A stretch of DNA of 46,411 nt from Kiritimatiellales bacterium (GTDB taxonomy: Bacteria > Verrucomicrobiota > Kiritimatiellia > Kiritimatiellales > Pontiellaceae). Position numbers and translations under genes: made by a program. Below are positions 7,134 to 16,686 of the stretch, in pieces. Within the stretch, counting starts at the first letter, position 1; the number at the start of each line of letters is the position of its first letter. Below the pieces are notes generated by a model. It did not search any database, was not told the DNA's origin, and saw nothing but the letters and a program-made list of their open reading frames with translations. The stretch is from NCBI GenBank assembly GCA_016744085.1, contig JADGFE010000004.1:1-46411 (forward strand), read 5' to 3'.

Positions 7134-7957
7134 TTCCCCGAGCGAGCCAGGTCTTTCAGGAAGTTGGTGATGGTTTTCTTCATTCTCGGCATGGTCGCCG
7201 CAGCAGTTTCGTTGACATCCTCGTGGGTGAGCTTGGTTGGGCTGATTCCTGCGGCCCAATTGCAGACGCAGGAAAGTCCGGCCACCTGCATTCCCAATGC
7301 GTTGGCAATGATGGCTTCAGGTACGGTTGACATACCAACGGCGTCGGCGCCCATCACTTTGAACTGATTAATTTCAGCCGGAGTTTCAAAAGTGGGGCCC
7401 ATGGTTGCAACATAAACACCGGTTGAATCTGCGCCTGCAGCCAGCAGTTTCTTGCGAAGTGGTTTGTCATAAACTTCCGACTGATCCGGAAAGCGCGTGC
7501 CGAGTTTTTCGTTGTAAGGCCCAATCAACGGGTTGGAACCGAGCATATTAATGTGATCGTCAATGACCATCAAGGATCCGGGAGGCAGGTCGGACCGGAT
7601 GCCGCCGGAGGCATTCGTGAGTAAAACGGCGTCGGCTCCCATGCTATGTAATAAGTAGATAGGCAGAATGACAGGTGTCCATCCTTCTCCTTCATACCAA
7701 TGGCGACGGCCCTGAAAGATAAAAACTTCCATGCCGTTGATTTCCGTGACCAGCAGTTTTCCTGCATGGCCCATCACGCCGGTTGATCCGAATCCGGGAA
7801 TATCGGTATAGGAAATCTCCGTTCCCTGAAACCCCTGAACCGCTTCCGTCCATCCTGAACCAAGGATTACACCGCATCGGGGCTTTGCATTTGGGAGCAA
7901 TTTTTGAAGTTGCTCTGAGGCGGCATCGAGTGTGAAAGGATCGATTTGTAGATTCAT
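7130..7957 (-). CDS. punA: Purine-nucleoside phosphorylase, trimeric class I type
   Basis: 275 residues from the ATG at 7957; the track's TTG start at 7993 adds 12 residues outside the family. Motifs are RCGVILGSGW (phosphate-binding), FQGRRHWYEG, LLTNASGGI with the substrate Asn/Ser region, and VYVATMGPTFETPAEI. VGMSTVPEAIIAN is the signature near residue 210-220. It cleaves purine (deoxy)nucleosides with phosphate to base and (deoxy)ribose-1-phosphate. Its stop lies in the right inverted repeat of the GxxExxY cassette. Downstream cdd and sixA complete a salvage operon. Confidence 0.93.
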   Translation of the reverse strand: MNLQIDPFTLDAASEQLQKLLPNAKPRCGVILGSGWTEAVQGFQGTEISYTDIPGFGSTGVMGHAGKLLVTEINGMEVFIFQGRRHWYEGEGWTPVILPIYLLHSMGADAVLLTNASGGIRSDLPPGSLMVIDDHINMLGSNPLIGPYNEKLGTRFPDQSEVYDKPLRKKLLAAGADSTGVYVATMGPTFETPAEINQFKVMGADAVGMSTVPEAIIANALGMQVAGLSCVCNWAAGISPTKLTHEDVNETAAATMPRMKKTITNFLKDLARSGN

Positions 7958-8068
7958 AGAGGTAACTTTACGGAGGTAGCGGGTTTTAATCAATCATGAG
8001 ATTAAGTTTGAAACAGGCATAACATATGCACCAATGTTCCTGATTGAGTTTTTCTAAGGTTTTAATTG

Positions 8069-9772
8069 ATGCTGAAGAAGCTATTCCCATTTTTAAACTG
8101 GCAGCTGTCAGGAGAAGGACTGCGATCTGATCTGATCGCAGGCTTAACGGTTGCACTTGTATTGATACCGCAGTCTATGGCTTATGCCGAGTTGGCAGGT
8201 CTGCCGGTTTGGATGGGTTTATATGCCGCTTTTCTACCGGTCATTATTGGTGGTTTATGGGGCTCTTCTGATCATTTGCAAACCGGTCCCGGTGCAACCA
8301 TGGCGCTGATTATTTCTTCTGCCTTACTCCCGCTTGCCGCGGTTGGATCTGCTGAATACGCCTCCTTGGCAATTCAGTTGGGATTTCTTGTAGGTATTAT
8401 TTGGGCTTTGCTGGCGTTGTTCCGGTTGGGCTTTGTGATCAATTTTTTGTCTCGTCCGGTTATTGAAGGGTTTATCAACGCCGGCGGTATATTAATTGCA
8501 TTTTCACAGATCATTAAAATACTGGGCGTCCCGATGGAACGGTCAGGACAGATCTTCTACGACCTTGTCACCCTTCTACGTAATCCAAGCGACATCAATG
8601 TGCTCAGTTTAGTCGTTGGAGGCATTTCTCTGGCCCTACTTTTGCTGGGAAGACGATTTTTCCCAAAAATCTCTATGGCTTTGCTGATCGTCGTTGCTTC
8701 AGCGGCAGCAGTCTATTTTTTAGGCTGGCATGATCCCGCTCGTGTAGCTGCACCGCTGGCGATCGTGGGAGAAATTCCCGCCGGTCTTCCAAGGCCGATC
8801 TGGCCGGTTCCAAATGTAGAGAATTTATTTTTACTCTTACCGGGTGCGGTCACCTTTGCCTTTGTCGGCTTCATGGAAACATGCTCTGTGGCTCGTGGTA
8901 TTGCAGCGAGAAGTCATCAGAAGTTGAATGTAAATCAAGAGGCTGTCGGACAATCGCTGGCCTCGTTTGCCGCGGCATTTTCGGGCGGGCAACCAATCAA
9001 TGGTTCTTTTTCCCGTTCAGCATTAAACTTTGCCAGTGGGGCAAAGAGTGGATTGGCAACAGTTTTTACCGGAATTTTTGTTGCGGTATTTCTGCTCGTT
9101 TGCACGCCCGCTTTTTACTATCTGCCAAAAACTGTTCTGGCTACGATCATTATCGCGGCGGTGATTAAGCTGATGAACTTCAGGAAGCTAGCTTCGTTCT
9201 ATAGAATTAATCGAGGCGATGGGTCAGCTGCCTGGATCACCTTCGGGGCAACACTCGTGTTTGCTCCTGAATTGGAGAAAGGCATTCTGCTGGGGGCATC
9301 GGCCTCCATTCTGTATCACCTTTTCCGAATGATGCGCCCGAATGTGGTAACCCTCGGCCGTCATCCGGACGGGGCGTTGAGGGATGCTCATCTGCATAAT
9401 CTGGAAATTGACTATCTGCCGCTAGCCATACGTTTGGATGGACGGCTGTTTTTTGCCAACGCAACATACTTTGAAGATCAAGTGCATGAAGCGGTGGAGC
9501 GTGCACCGGATGTGCGCTATGTGGCCATTATCTGCGACGGTATTAACGCGATAGATGCTTCCGGTGCAGAAATGCTCAAGGAATTGCACGGGCAACTAAA
9601 GCACCGGGATGTTCAACTCATGTTCGTCGGCGTTAAAAATCTGATGCTTTCGATCGTTCGAACCAGTGGTCTGGAGGACCTTGTGGGTGCTGAAAACTTT
9701 TTCGGTACCTATGAAAATGCCAAGGAAGCTGTCGTTGGACGCCTTTCATCCACCGATCATTATTCCATTTAA
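8069..9772 (+). CDS. SulP-family anion transporter with STAS domain
   Basis: 567 residues from the ATG at 8069; the track adds a preceding TTG. The SulP signature appears as GLTVALVLIPQSMAYAELAGLPVWMGLYAAF at about 25-55. About 10-12 hydrophobic helices run to residue 415. A cytoplasmic STAS domain follows at about 445-560 (INAIDASGAEMLKEL). Substrate is an anion such as sulfate, bicarbonate or chloride; sequence alone does not decide. The cysJIH operon elsewhere in the window makes sulfate plausible, but the two are 22 kb apart. It converges on, and overlaps by 4 bases, the M20 peptidase gene. Confidence 0.92.
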   Translation: MLKKLFPFLNWQLSGEGLRSDLIAGLTVALVLIPQSMAYAELAGLPVWMGLYAAFLPVIIGGLWGSSDHLQTGPGATMALIISSALLPLAAVGSAEYASLAIQLGFLVGIIWALLALFRLGFVINFLSRPVIEGFINAGGILIAFSQIIKILGVPMERSGQIFYDLVTLLRNPSDINVLSLVVGGISLALLLLGRRFFPKISMALLIVVASAAAVYFLGWHDPARVAAPLAIVGEIPAGLPRPIWPVPNVENLFLLLPGAVTFAFVGFMETCSVARGIAARSHQKLNVNQEAVGQSLASFAAAFSGGQPINGSFSRSALNFASGAKSGLATVFTGIFVAVFLLVCTPAFYYLPKTVLATIIIAAVIKLMNFRKLASFYRINRGDGSAAWITFGATLVFAPELEKGILLGASASILYHLFRMMRPNVVTLGRHPDGALRDAHLHNLEIDYLPLAIRLDGRLFFANATYFEDQVHEAVERAPDVRYVAIICDGINAIDASGAEMLKELHGQLKHRDVQLMFVGVKNLMLSIVRTSGLEDLVGAENFFGTYENAKEAVVGRLSSTDHYSI

Positions 9773-10941
9773 TCGCACGACAGTTGGGTGATTTTCAGCA
9801 GGACCTTACAGGCCGTTAGGTATTCCTTAATGTTCACATATTCCTCAACCTGATGGAATTTGTGTGATCCGGTTCCAAGCGTAACCGTTGGCAGGCCTTT
9901 CTCGTTAAAGTTGTTAGCATCGAGGCCGGCGTCCATCACCAGCGGGTTCGGTTTCAGTCCAATGGACTCGACCGCCTTGCTGGCAATTTTAACGCACGCT
10001 TCCGTCTTTTTAAGGCGGAAGGCATTGTAGTCAGAAATGGTCGTGAATTTGACCTTCCCGCATTTCCCTTTGTCGTTCGTGACGCTCTTCTCGGCCCTCT
10101 CAAAGCTGTCCTTATAAACCTTAACGATTTGTTTAAGAAAGGCCGGACTATGGCTCCGGCACTCGCCGGTCATGATGCAAACATCCATTACCTGGTTGTT
10201 AGATTCACCACCATTCACGGAACCTAGGTTAGAGGTGCCGAGCCGGTTGCCCTTAATGACTTTTCCGAAGTAACCTTTTTCGGAAATAAGAGCCATAGCC
10301 TTCGATCCAATCAAGCCGGCAGAAATACCTTTATGCGGTTCAAGACCTGCATGGGTAGAAACACCTTTGATATGTGCCTCCCAGCGAACAGCACTCATGG
10401 CGCCAATCACCAGCTCGTTCGGAAACTGTCCGTCGAGATTAAATCCCATCGTCGGATTGCCCAGATCCTTGAAGCGCACCACGCGAGAACCATGCAGTCC
10501 ATTTTCTTCCGCAATCGGAAAAAGAAACGTAATCGGAGGATGGGGGAGTTTATTTTTTAGAATCGTTTCACAGAGTGTTACCATCGCCGCACAGCCGGAA
10601 CGATCGTCGCCACCCAGTCCCGTGTTGCCCTTGGCGACAACCCGGTTTCCTTTGATCATCGGAACCGCACCCTTGCAAAGCGGAACCGTATCCATATGTG
10701 CTGAAAACATGATCCGTGGTGACGCCTTCATTGTGCCGGGCAATTGAACAATTAGATTGCCGATTTCAAAACCTTCGCCCAAACGCTTATGTGCATCATC
10801 GGTTTTAATCCACGCCTTTTTACATCCGGCGGCGAGCATGTTTTTCGTGATAGCTGCCACCACTTGCGATTCCTGCCCTGTCGGCCCTTCGATAGCCAGC
10901 AGCTCCATCAGGTGAGTCATGGCGCGGTCTTTATCGATCAT
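9769..10941 (-). CDS. M20-family metallopeptidase, peptidase T-like
   Basis: 390 residues from the ATG at 10941, chosen because it has SD AAAGGA and begins at the family's N-terminus (MIDKDRAMTHLMELL). Upstream in-frame residues look unlike protein. Zinc and catalytic motifs are SAHMDTVP, GGDDRSGCAA, AEENGLHGS and LDGQFPN, with the late histidine in LGTGSHKFHQVEEY. The dimerisation domain interrupts at about 170-290 (THAGLEPHKG). It should be a cytoplasmic di-zinc exopeptidase for small peptides, resembling the PepT-like group; exact substrate unknown. No signal peptide. Confidence 0.87.
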   Translation of the reverse strand: MIDKDRAMTHLMELLAIEGPTGQESQVVAAITKNMLAAGCKKAWIKTDDAHKRLGEGFEIGNLIVQLPGTMKASPRIMFSAHMDTVPLCKGAVPMIKGNRVVAKGNTGLGGDDRSGCAAMVTLCETILKNKLPHPPITFLFPIAEENGLHGSRVVRFKDLGNPTMGFNLDGQFPNELVIGAMSAVRWEAHIKGVSTHAGLEPHKGISAGLIGSKAMALISEKGYFGKVIKGNRLGTSNLGSVNGGESNNQVMDVCIMTGECRSHSPAFLKQIVKVYKDSFERAEKSVTNDKGKCGKVKFTTISDYNAFRLKKTEACVKIASKAVESIGLKPNPLVMDAGLDANNFNEKGLPTVTLGTGSHKFHQVEEYVNIKEYLTACKVLLKITQLSCD

Positions 10942-11046
10942 AATAGTCCTTTGTTTTTGCATAGAATGAATCCTACCCATGTACACCAACGGGTCTACTA
11001 AAAAGAGAAACGTTACGTACAAATTCCTTAACCATTTCCTGCCCAT

Positions 11047-11344
11047 AATTTCATCGTTCAGCAGCGGAGTAAGGCGCGAAGAGAGACTTAAAGTATTAAA
11101 CCCCGCAGCCTTTATTATATCGTTGGTGATATGGAAAAGCGTCCAAAATGCGCAATATAGGGATAAAATATATCATATACGATATGGATGGGACGGGACA
11201 TTCCTGCGCCGGTAGGTTCAAGAAGAAGCCTTTTTGGGCCGCCGTGGCTTTAGCGAGGGAGTAGGGCGAGTGTGTCTCGGACGGTGCAGGATTTTATACT
11301 AAAGCGTGGACTGGATATGTTTTTCATTAAAGGCGTAAGCCGTG
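11047..11344. other. Intergenic, nothing recognised
   Basis: 298 bases between the peptidase start region and the phosphorylase remnant. AT-rich with several short TATATC/GATATG near-repeats around 11110-11190. No gene, tRNA or clear terminator seen; promoters for the peptidase probably lie in the first 100 bases. Confidence 0.4.
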
Positions 11345-11878
11345 CTACGAGATCATTTCTAAAATGAGTGGTGGCGGTTTTGCGGGATGGCTTGAGATAT
11401 CGAATGCGTTTTTTAATTGCGGAAGCATTTGTGCGATATTTTCATGCCCGTTCGAATGGATGGTGCATAGGGATTCGCCCATCTCAACTTTCTCGCCGAT
11501 TTTCTTAAGGTTCGAAATGCCAACGGCGTGGTCGATGGAGTCGGTGGTTTTTGCGCGGCCGGCTCCGAGCAGGAGAGCGACGCGGCCGATGGCTTCGGGA
11601 TCGCATTTGGAAATGAATCCTGAAGAGGGAGTGGGGAGCGGGATTTGTTTTTTGGCGACGGATAAGTCGGCGTCGATATTGCCGCTGTGGCAGGCGACCA
11701 TTTGTTTGAATTGTTGAAGGGCTGAACCATCGTGAAGTTTTGCTTCGATTCCGGGATCGTCGATCCTGACTACAGCGAGCATGCGGGATGCGAGCTCCAT
11801 GCCATCCCTTTTCTTTTCAATTATCCATTGTGGCAACCTGAATGCAGGATAGTGCGAGGGTTGTTTTATGTCACACAA
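11345..11878 (-). pseudogene. C-terminal remnant of a pyrimidine-nucleoside phosphorylase
   Basis: The 177-residue frame matches the end of thymidine/pyrimidine-nucleoside phosphorylases from about residue 26 on: GMELASRML, then ALQQFKQMV. It ends with the whole C-terminal lipoyl-like domain (GRVALLLGAGRAKTTDSIDH, VGISNLKKIGEKVEMGESL, TIHSN). Full enzymes are about 430 residues. The N-terminal helical domain and the phosphate-binding half of the catalytic domain are missing, so no phosphorylase activity is possible. The first 25 residues (MCDIKQPSHY...) are unrelated read-through. It would have belonged with punA and cdd in nucleoside salvage. An independent PYNP_C-domain protein is a less likely alternative. 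Confidence 0.7.
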
Positions 11879-11923
11879 TTATATAACCTTTTCAGTTGTA
11901 TGTAATGTGCGGAGATACTGCTG

Positions 11924-14900
11924 ATGGGTAAGAAGAGGCTATTTTGGGTCGTGATGCTGCTTTGTTGTGTGGAGGGAGCGTGGGCGCAGGCGCCGGGGAG
12001 GTTGAAACGGGTTCGCGTGGGGATTTTTCAGGTGGAGCCGCTGAACTATATCGATCAGGACGGCAAGGCGCAGGGGATTAATCCAGACCTGCTGCGTGAA
12101 ATAGCGCTTCAGCGAGGTCATTGGTGGCCGGAGTTTGTGCCGGTGACGTGGGCGGAGGGTCTTGAACTGTTGGAAAATGAGGAGCTGGAGTTGATGGTTT
12201 CGGTTACCTATACGCCGGAGCGGACAAAGTTTCTGGATTTCTCCAAAACATCGGTGCTGGAATTACGCAGCCAGGTGTTCATGCGGCCGGGAGCGAATGT
12301 TGATCGTTTTCTGGATTTTAAAGGTTTTCGCGTGGGGATCATGAAGGAAGGGATTCATGGAAAAAACTTCATTAATTTAGCGGATGCATACGGGATTGAT
12401 TATGAGGTGATTGAGTATGATTCGCACCGGGATATTTTCCGGGCTTTGGAGCTCAACGAAATTGAGGCAGGGGTTGCGCCCAGCCATGTTGGGTTGCGGC
12501 AATCGCATTATTATAACGTGGAAGGAACGAAGGTTCAGTTCGCTCCTGCGCGTATTCATTTTGCGACGAAAAAAGGATGCAATGAGGACGTGCTTGCCGA
12601 TATTGATGTGGTTCTTACGGAATGGCAGGAGGACCAGAATTCATATTATTACTGGAGGCTTGATCATTGGTTTGGCGCTGAAGATCGATGGGGGCGCACA
12701 GTTCCGCTTTGGTTGAAGATTGCGGCCGGAATTTCGGTTGTCACGGGATTTTTGTTTTTGATTCTCATTTGGTTGTTTAAGCGGCAGGTACGGTTGCGAA
12801 CACATGAACTTAGTACTAGCGAAGAGCGGTATCGAATGATTGTGGAGAATCAAACGGATCTGGTTGTTAAGGTGGATGTAAAAGCACGCTTTTTATATGT
12901 GAGCCCATCGTATTGCGAGGTGTTTGGTAAAACCGAAAAAGAACTGTTAGGGAACGCTTTTCTTCCTTTGGTACACGAAGAGGATCGTGCTTCTACCGAG
13001 AGTGAATTTGCAAAAATATTTAAACCGCCACATGTCGCCTATATGGAACAGCGAGCGATGACCCAAAAGGGCTGGCGATGGTTTTATTGGCAAGACTCCG
13101 CTCTTCTTGATGAACAAGGAAACGTTACTGAAATTATTGGCGTTGGTCGGGATATCACTGCCCGAAAAGAGGCGGAGTTGGCCTATCGGGAAAGCAACGA
13201 GCGGTTGCATCTGGCAACACAGGCTGCGCAGATTGGAATCTGGGAATATGACATCGCCAATGATCAGCTGATTTGGGATGAGCAAATGTTTAAACTTTAT
13301 GATGTTGATAAGGCATCGTTCTCCGGAATTTTGGATGACTGGCGAAATACCCTGCATCCAGAGGATGTGCCTTCAGCCAGCCAGCGATTTGCCGAAGCTA
13401 TGGACAGTGGTGAGATATTGGATACTGAATTTCGGGTGATTTGGTCGGATGAATCTATTCATTTTATTCGTTCTTTAGCGATGATTGATAGGGATCTGAA
13501 AGGGAATCCCAAGCGGGCTATTGGAACAAACTGGGATGTTACGCGCAACAAGCGGATGATTTCAGCAGTGCAGGAAAGTGAGCAGAATTATCGACAGCTT
13601 TTTGAAAATATGACCACCGGATTCTTCCTGTTTGAGGTGGTATTTGATTTGTCCGATAAACCAGTGAATTACAAAATTGTTCAGGCCAATTCTGCTGCGG
13701 AAGATATTACCGGAGCAAAGCGTGAGAATATGGTGGGCAATTTATTCACTGAAGTTTTTCAGCCGATGGAATCGTATTGGATGGATATTTTATCGAAGGT
13801 TGTGGTTACCGGAAAACCTTCCTCATATGAAAATCGTGCTGAAGCAGTGGATCGGGTTCTTTCCACCTGGATATTTGTTCCGAAGCCGGGGTATGTAGGC
13901 GTGGTGTTTTCCGATAATACGGCACACCGTACTGCTGAGGATGCCGTGCTGCGAGCGCAGCAACAGCTGCAACATATTTTTGATAATACAAAAGATATCA
14001 TCTTTCAGATCGATCTGCAGGGGAACTATATTTATGTGAACTCCGCGGCTGAGGAATTAACGGGTTATCCGGTGGATGAGCTGATCGGGATGAATATGAT
14101 GGATCTGATTGTTCCGAAGTTTCATGTGCTGACGGAGGAGTGGTTGAAACGACGGATCGATGGGGATCCGGAAATGGGTAATTTTTCATTTGAAATTCTA
14201 CATCGCGAGGGTCATCGCATATGGCTGGAACTGGCTGCGAATGGCGTATTCGATTCGCAAGGGAGACTGGAAGCTGTTCAGGGAGTCGCACGCGACATTA
14301 CGGAGCGTAAAGAGGCCGAGCAGGCATTGACAGAATCGCGACGTTTTCTACGAACGGTCATTGATGCGATTCCTTCGCGTGTTTTCTGGAAAGATCTGAA
14401 GTCAAATTATCTGGGGTGTAATATATCTTTTGCTGAGGATGCCGGTTTTAATGAACCGGATAAATTGGTTGGGAAAAGTGATTACGATTTAAGCTGGTCG
14501 AAAGAAGATGCCGATGAATTTCGAAACGATGATTATGAGGTGGTCAGCAGCGGAGTGCCTCGGCTGAATATTCAGGAGCGTACAATAGATCCAAGTGGCA
14601 GTATCAATTGGCTTAATACCAGCAAGGTGCCGATGCGTGACAGTGCCGGAACGGTTATTGGGTTATTGGGAACCTATGAGAATGTTACGGAGCAAAAGTT
14701 GCTGCAGGAAGACCGTCTTCGTTTAACGGCAGCTATCAATCAATCGGCAGAAGCGATCGTTGTAATGGATATAGAGGGCGTCATTCAATACGTAAACCCT
14801 GCCTTCGAAACCATCACTGGTCATGCCAAGGCGAAGGCGATTGGCGAAAACCTGTCTATCATTAATAATGGTATGCAGGACGATGGTTTTTTCTCTTCTA

Positions 14901-16240
14901 TCTGGAAAACCCTCCGGGTGGGGAATACATGGCGGGGCCGTATTGTTAATAAGACCGAAGACGGCGGGCGTAGTACGTTTGACACGGTGATATCGCCGGT
15001 GCGGGATGAAAATAAAGCGATCGTTAATTATGTGGTGACGATTCATGATATTACTCAGGAATTGGAAATGGAAATCAATCTGCGGCAGGCTCAGAAAATG
15101 GATGCCGTTGGGCGTCTTGCTGGTGGCGTGGCGCACGATTTTAATAATATTTTGCAATCGATTCTTGGTTTCAGCGGGATTCTTTCTGCCGAGCTGGAGA
15201 GTGGGACCTCTCAGTATAATGATGTCGAAGAAATTCGAAAAGCCGCTCGTCGAGCGGGTGACCTGACCCGGCAATTACTGATCTTGAGCCGGAAGCAGCA
15301 TGTTGAGTATTCGGTTCAGCATATGAATGAAATTGTTAAAATGAATGAAGGCATGATGCGCCGCCTGCTGGGTGAGCGTATTGAATTTAAGTTTGAGTTG
15401 AGTGAGCCGCTTAGGCCGGTTCATGCAGATCGAAGCCAGATCGAGCAGATTTTGCTAAACCTGTTTATTAATGCGCGGGATGCTATGCCGGATGGCGGCT
15501 GCTTGTCGGTGCGGACCCATGATCTGGGGGATGAAATCACCGATGGCCTTGATACCAACTTTCAGAATGCCGGAGGCTATATTTGCCTGACGATTTCGGA
15601 TACTGGGTGTGGAATTCGAAAAGAGGTTCAGGCTCATATGTTTGAACCCTTTTACACGACGAAGCAGGTGGGTAAAGGTACCGGACTGGGACTGTCGGTG
15701 GTATATGGGATTATTCAACAGCACGCGGGTAGGATTGATGTTTCAAGTCATGTGGGTGAAGGCTCTGAGTTTAAAATCTATTTGCCGGCTCTTGATGAGG
15801 ATGACGCTGCTCTGAAAAACACCGAGATTCCGCGTGAGTCTGCGGAATCTCCGGAAGGGCATGGTGAAAAAATTCTTGTGGTGGAGGATGATACGGTACT
15901 GCGGGAGCTGAGCGAACGTATGCTGGGTGATGCGGGATATTCTGTTGTGTCAGCTGATGGGGCGGAGTGTGCTTTGGAGCTGTTTAAAGAGGGCGGTTCC
16001 AGCATACAACTTTTGTATGCTGATGTGATCCTCCCGGATGGTAATGGTGTTGAGCTCGCTGAGCAACTGCGAGAAATGCATGCTGATTTAGCGGTGCTGT
16101 TGTGTAGTGGTTACTCGCAGGATGAAGAGACGCATGCGACGATAAGTACACATGGATTCCACTATCTTGAAAAACCGGTTGCCACCATTCAGCTCTTACA
16201 AACCATTCGGGAAATGCTTGATGAAAAGCATCGGGTATAG
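11924..16240 (+). CDS. Hybrid sensor histidine kinase with periplasmic SBP3 domain and multiple PAS domains
   Basis: 1438 residues; SD CGGAGA. A signal peptide (1-21, cut near AWA-QA) precedes a bacterial solute-binding domain family 3 (about 28-245, VRVGIFQVEPLNYIDQDGKA...). One membrane helix is at about 265-287. About six PAS domains follow (roughly 300-415, 425-545, 553-675, 690-800, 805-930, 935-1050). Several end in the PAC-like DITARKEAE / DITERKEAE. HisKA has the phosphoacceptor H1071 in GGVAHDFNNIL. The HATPase has NARDAM, DTGCGI and GTGLGLSVVYG. A receiver domain (about 1315-1435) has phosphoacceptor D1367 in YADVILPDGNG. It should sense an amino-acid-like or other small ligand in the periplasm. 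A stand-alone receiver gene follows 33 bases downstream. Confidence 0.92.
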   Translation: MGKKRLFWVVMLLCCVEGAWAQAPGRLKRVRVGIFQVEPLNYIDQDGKAQGINPDLLREIALQRGHWWPEFVPVTWAEGLELLENEELELMVSVTYTPERTKFLDFSKTSVLELRSQVFMRPGANVDRFLDFKGFRVGIMKEGIHGKNFINLADAYGIDYEVIEYDSHRDIFRALELNEIEAGVAPSHVGLRQSHYYNVEGTKVQFAPARIHFATKKGCNEDVLADIDVVLTEWQEDQNSYYYWRLDHWFGAEDRWGRTVPLWLKIAAGISVVTGFLFLILIWLFKRQVRLRTHELSTSEERYRMIVENQTDLVVKVDVKARFLYVSPSYCEVFGKTEKELLGNAFLPLVHEEDRASTESEFAKIFKPPHVAYMEQRAMTQKGWRWFYWQDSALLDEQGNVTEIIGVGRDITARKEAELAYRESNERLHLATQAAQIGIWEYDIANDQLIWDEQMFKLYDVDKASFSGILDDWRNTLHPEDVPSASQRFAEAMDSGEILDTEFRVIWSDESIHFIRSLAMIDRDLKGNPKRAIGTNWDVTRNKRMISAVQESEQNYRQLFENMTTGFFLFEVVFDLSDKPVNYKIVQANSAAEDITGAKRENMVGNLFTEVFQPMESYWMDILSKVVVTGKPSSYENRAEAVDRVLSTWIFVPKPGYVGVVFSDNTAHRTAEDAVLRAQQQLQHIFDNTKDIIFQIDLQGNYIYVNSAAEELTGYPVDELIGMNMMDLIVPKFHVLTEEWLKRRIDGDPEMGNFSFEILHREGHRIWLELAANGVFDSQGRLEAVQGVARDITERKEAEQALTESRRFLRTVIDAIPSRVFWKDLKSNYLGCNISFAEDAGFNEPDKLVGKSDYDLSWSKEDADEFRNDDYEVVSSGVPRLNIQERTIDPSGSINWLNTSKVPMRDSAGTVIGLLGTYENVTEQKLLQEDRLRLTAAINQSAEAIVVMDIEGVIQYVNPAFETITGHAKAKAIGENLSIINNGMQDDGFFSSIWKTLRVGNTWRGRIVNKTEDGGRSTFDTVISPVRDENKAIVNYVVTIHDITQELEMEINLRQAQKMDAVGRLAGGVAHDFNNILQSILGFSGILSAELESGTSQYNDVEEIRKAARRAGDLTRQLLILSRKQHVEYSVQHMNEIVKMNEGMMRRLLGERIEFKFELSEPLRPVHADRSQIEQILLNLFINARDAMPDGGCLSVRTHDLGDEITDGLDTNFQNAGGYICLTISDTGCGIRKEVQAHMFEPFYTTKQVGKGTGLGLSVVYGIIQQHAGRIDVSSHVGEGSEFKIYLPALDEDDAALKNTEIPRESAESPEGHGEKILVVEDDTVLRELSERMLGDAGYSVVSADGAECALELFKEGGSSIQLLYADVILPDGNGVELAEQLREMHADLAVLLCSGYSQDEETHATISTHGFHYLEKPVATIQLLQTIREMLDEKHRV

Positions 16241-16273
16241 TCCACTAAACACTTATTTATTACGGAGAAATAC

Positions 16274-16639
16274 ATGTCGCGTATTCTGATTATTGATGAT
16301 GACGAAACAATCCTTAGTGTGTTCAAGCGATTTTTATCCAGCAAAGGGTATGAAGTAAACGTGGCGACCGATGGTCGTATCGGATTGCGTGATATTGAAA
16401 AACTTCCGGTTGACTTGGTGATTACTGATATCATGATGCCCGAGACCGATGGGCTGGAAGTGGTTATGTCCATTCGGGGGAAAGGCGCAAATACCCCGGT
16501 CATTGCCATGTCGGGCGGCACGCATGCCATGCCCATGGATTTTCTGCCCATGGCAAAAAAGTTCGGCGCCTGTAAGGTGCTCTATAAGCCGATTGAAATG
16601 GAAGACTTGCTCGCGGCTGTAGAAGAGGCGCTGGCTTAA
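16274..16639 (+). CDS. Single-domain response regulator (CheY-like receiver)
   Basis: 121 residues, one receiver domain and no output domain. Acidic pocket is IIDDDET (D8-D10), phosphoacceptor D52 in VITDIMMPETDG, Ser80 in AMSGG, and Lys105 in LYKPIE. SD CGGAGAAA. Located 33 bases after the hybrid kinase, so it is probably its partner in a phosphorelay. Since the kinase already has a receiver, a separate HPt protein may link the two (inference). The downstream target is unknown. Confidence 0.9.
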   Translation: MSRILIIDDDETILSVFKRFLSSKGYEVNVATDGRIGLRDIEKLPVDLVITDIMMPETDGLEVVMSIRGKGANTPVIAMSGGTHAMPMDFLPMAKKFGACKVLYKPIEMEDLLAAVEEALA

Positions 16640-16686
16640 GCATAAATCCCGTTGCTGTTATTACGTCAGCTCGGCACAGACCCCCC

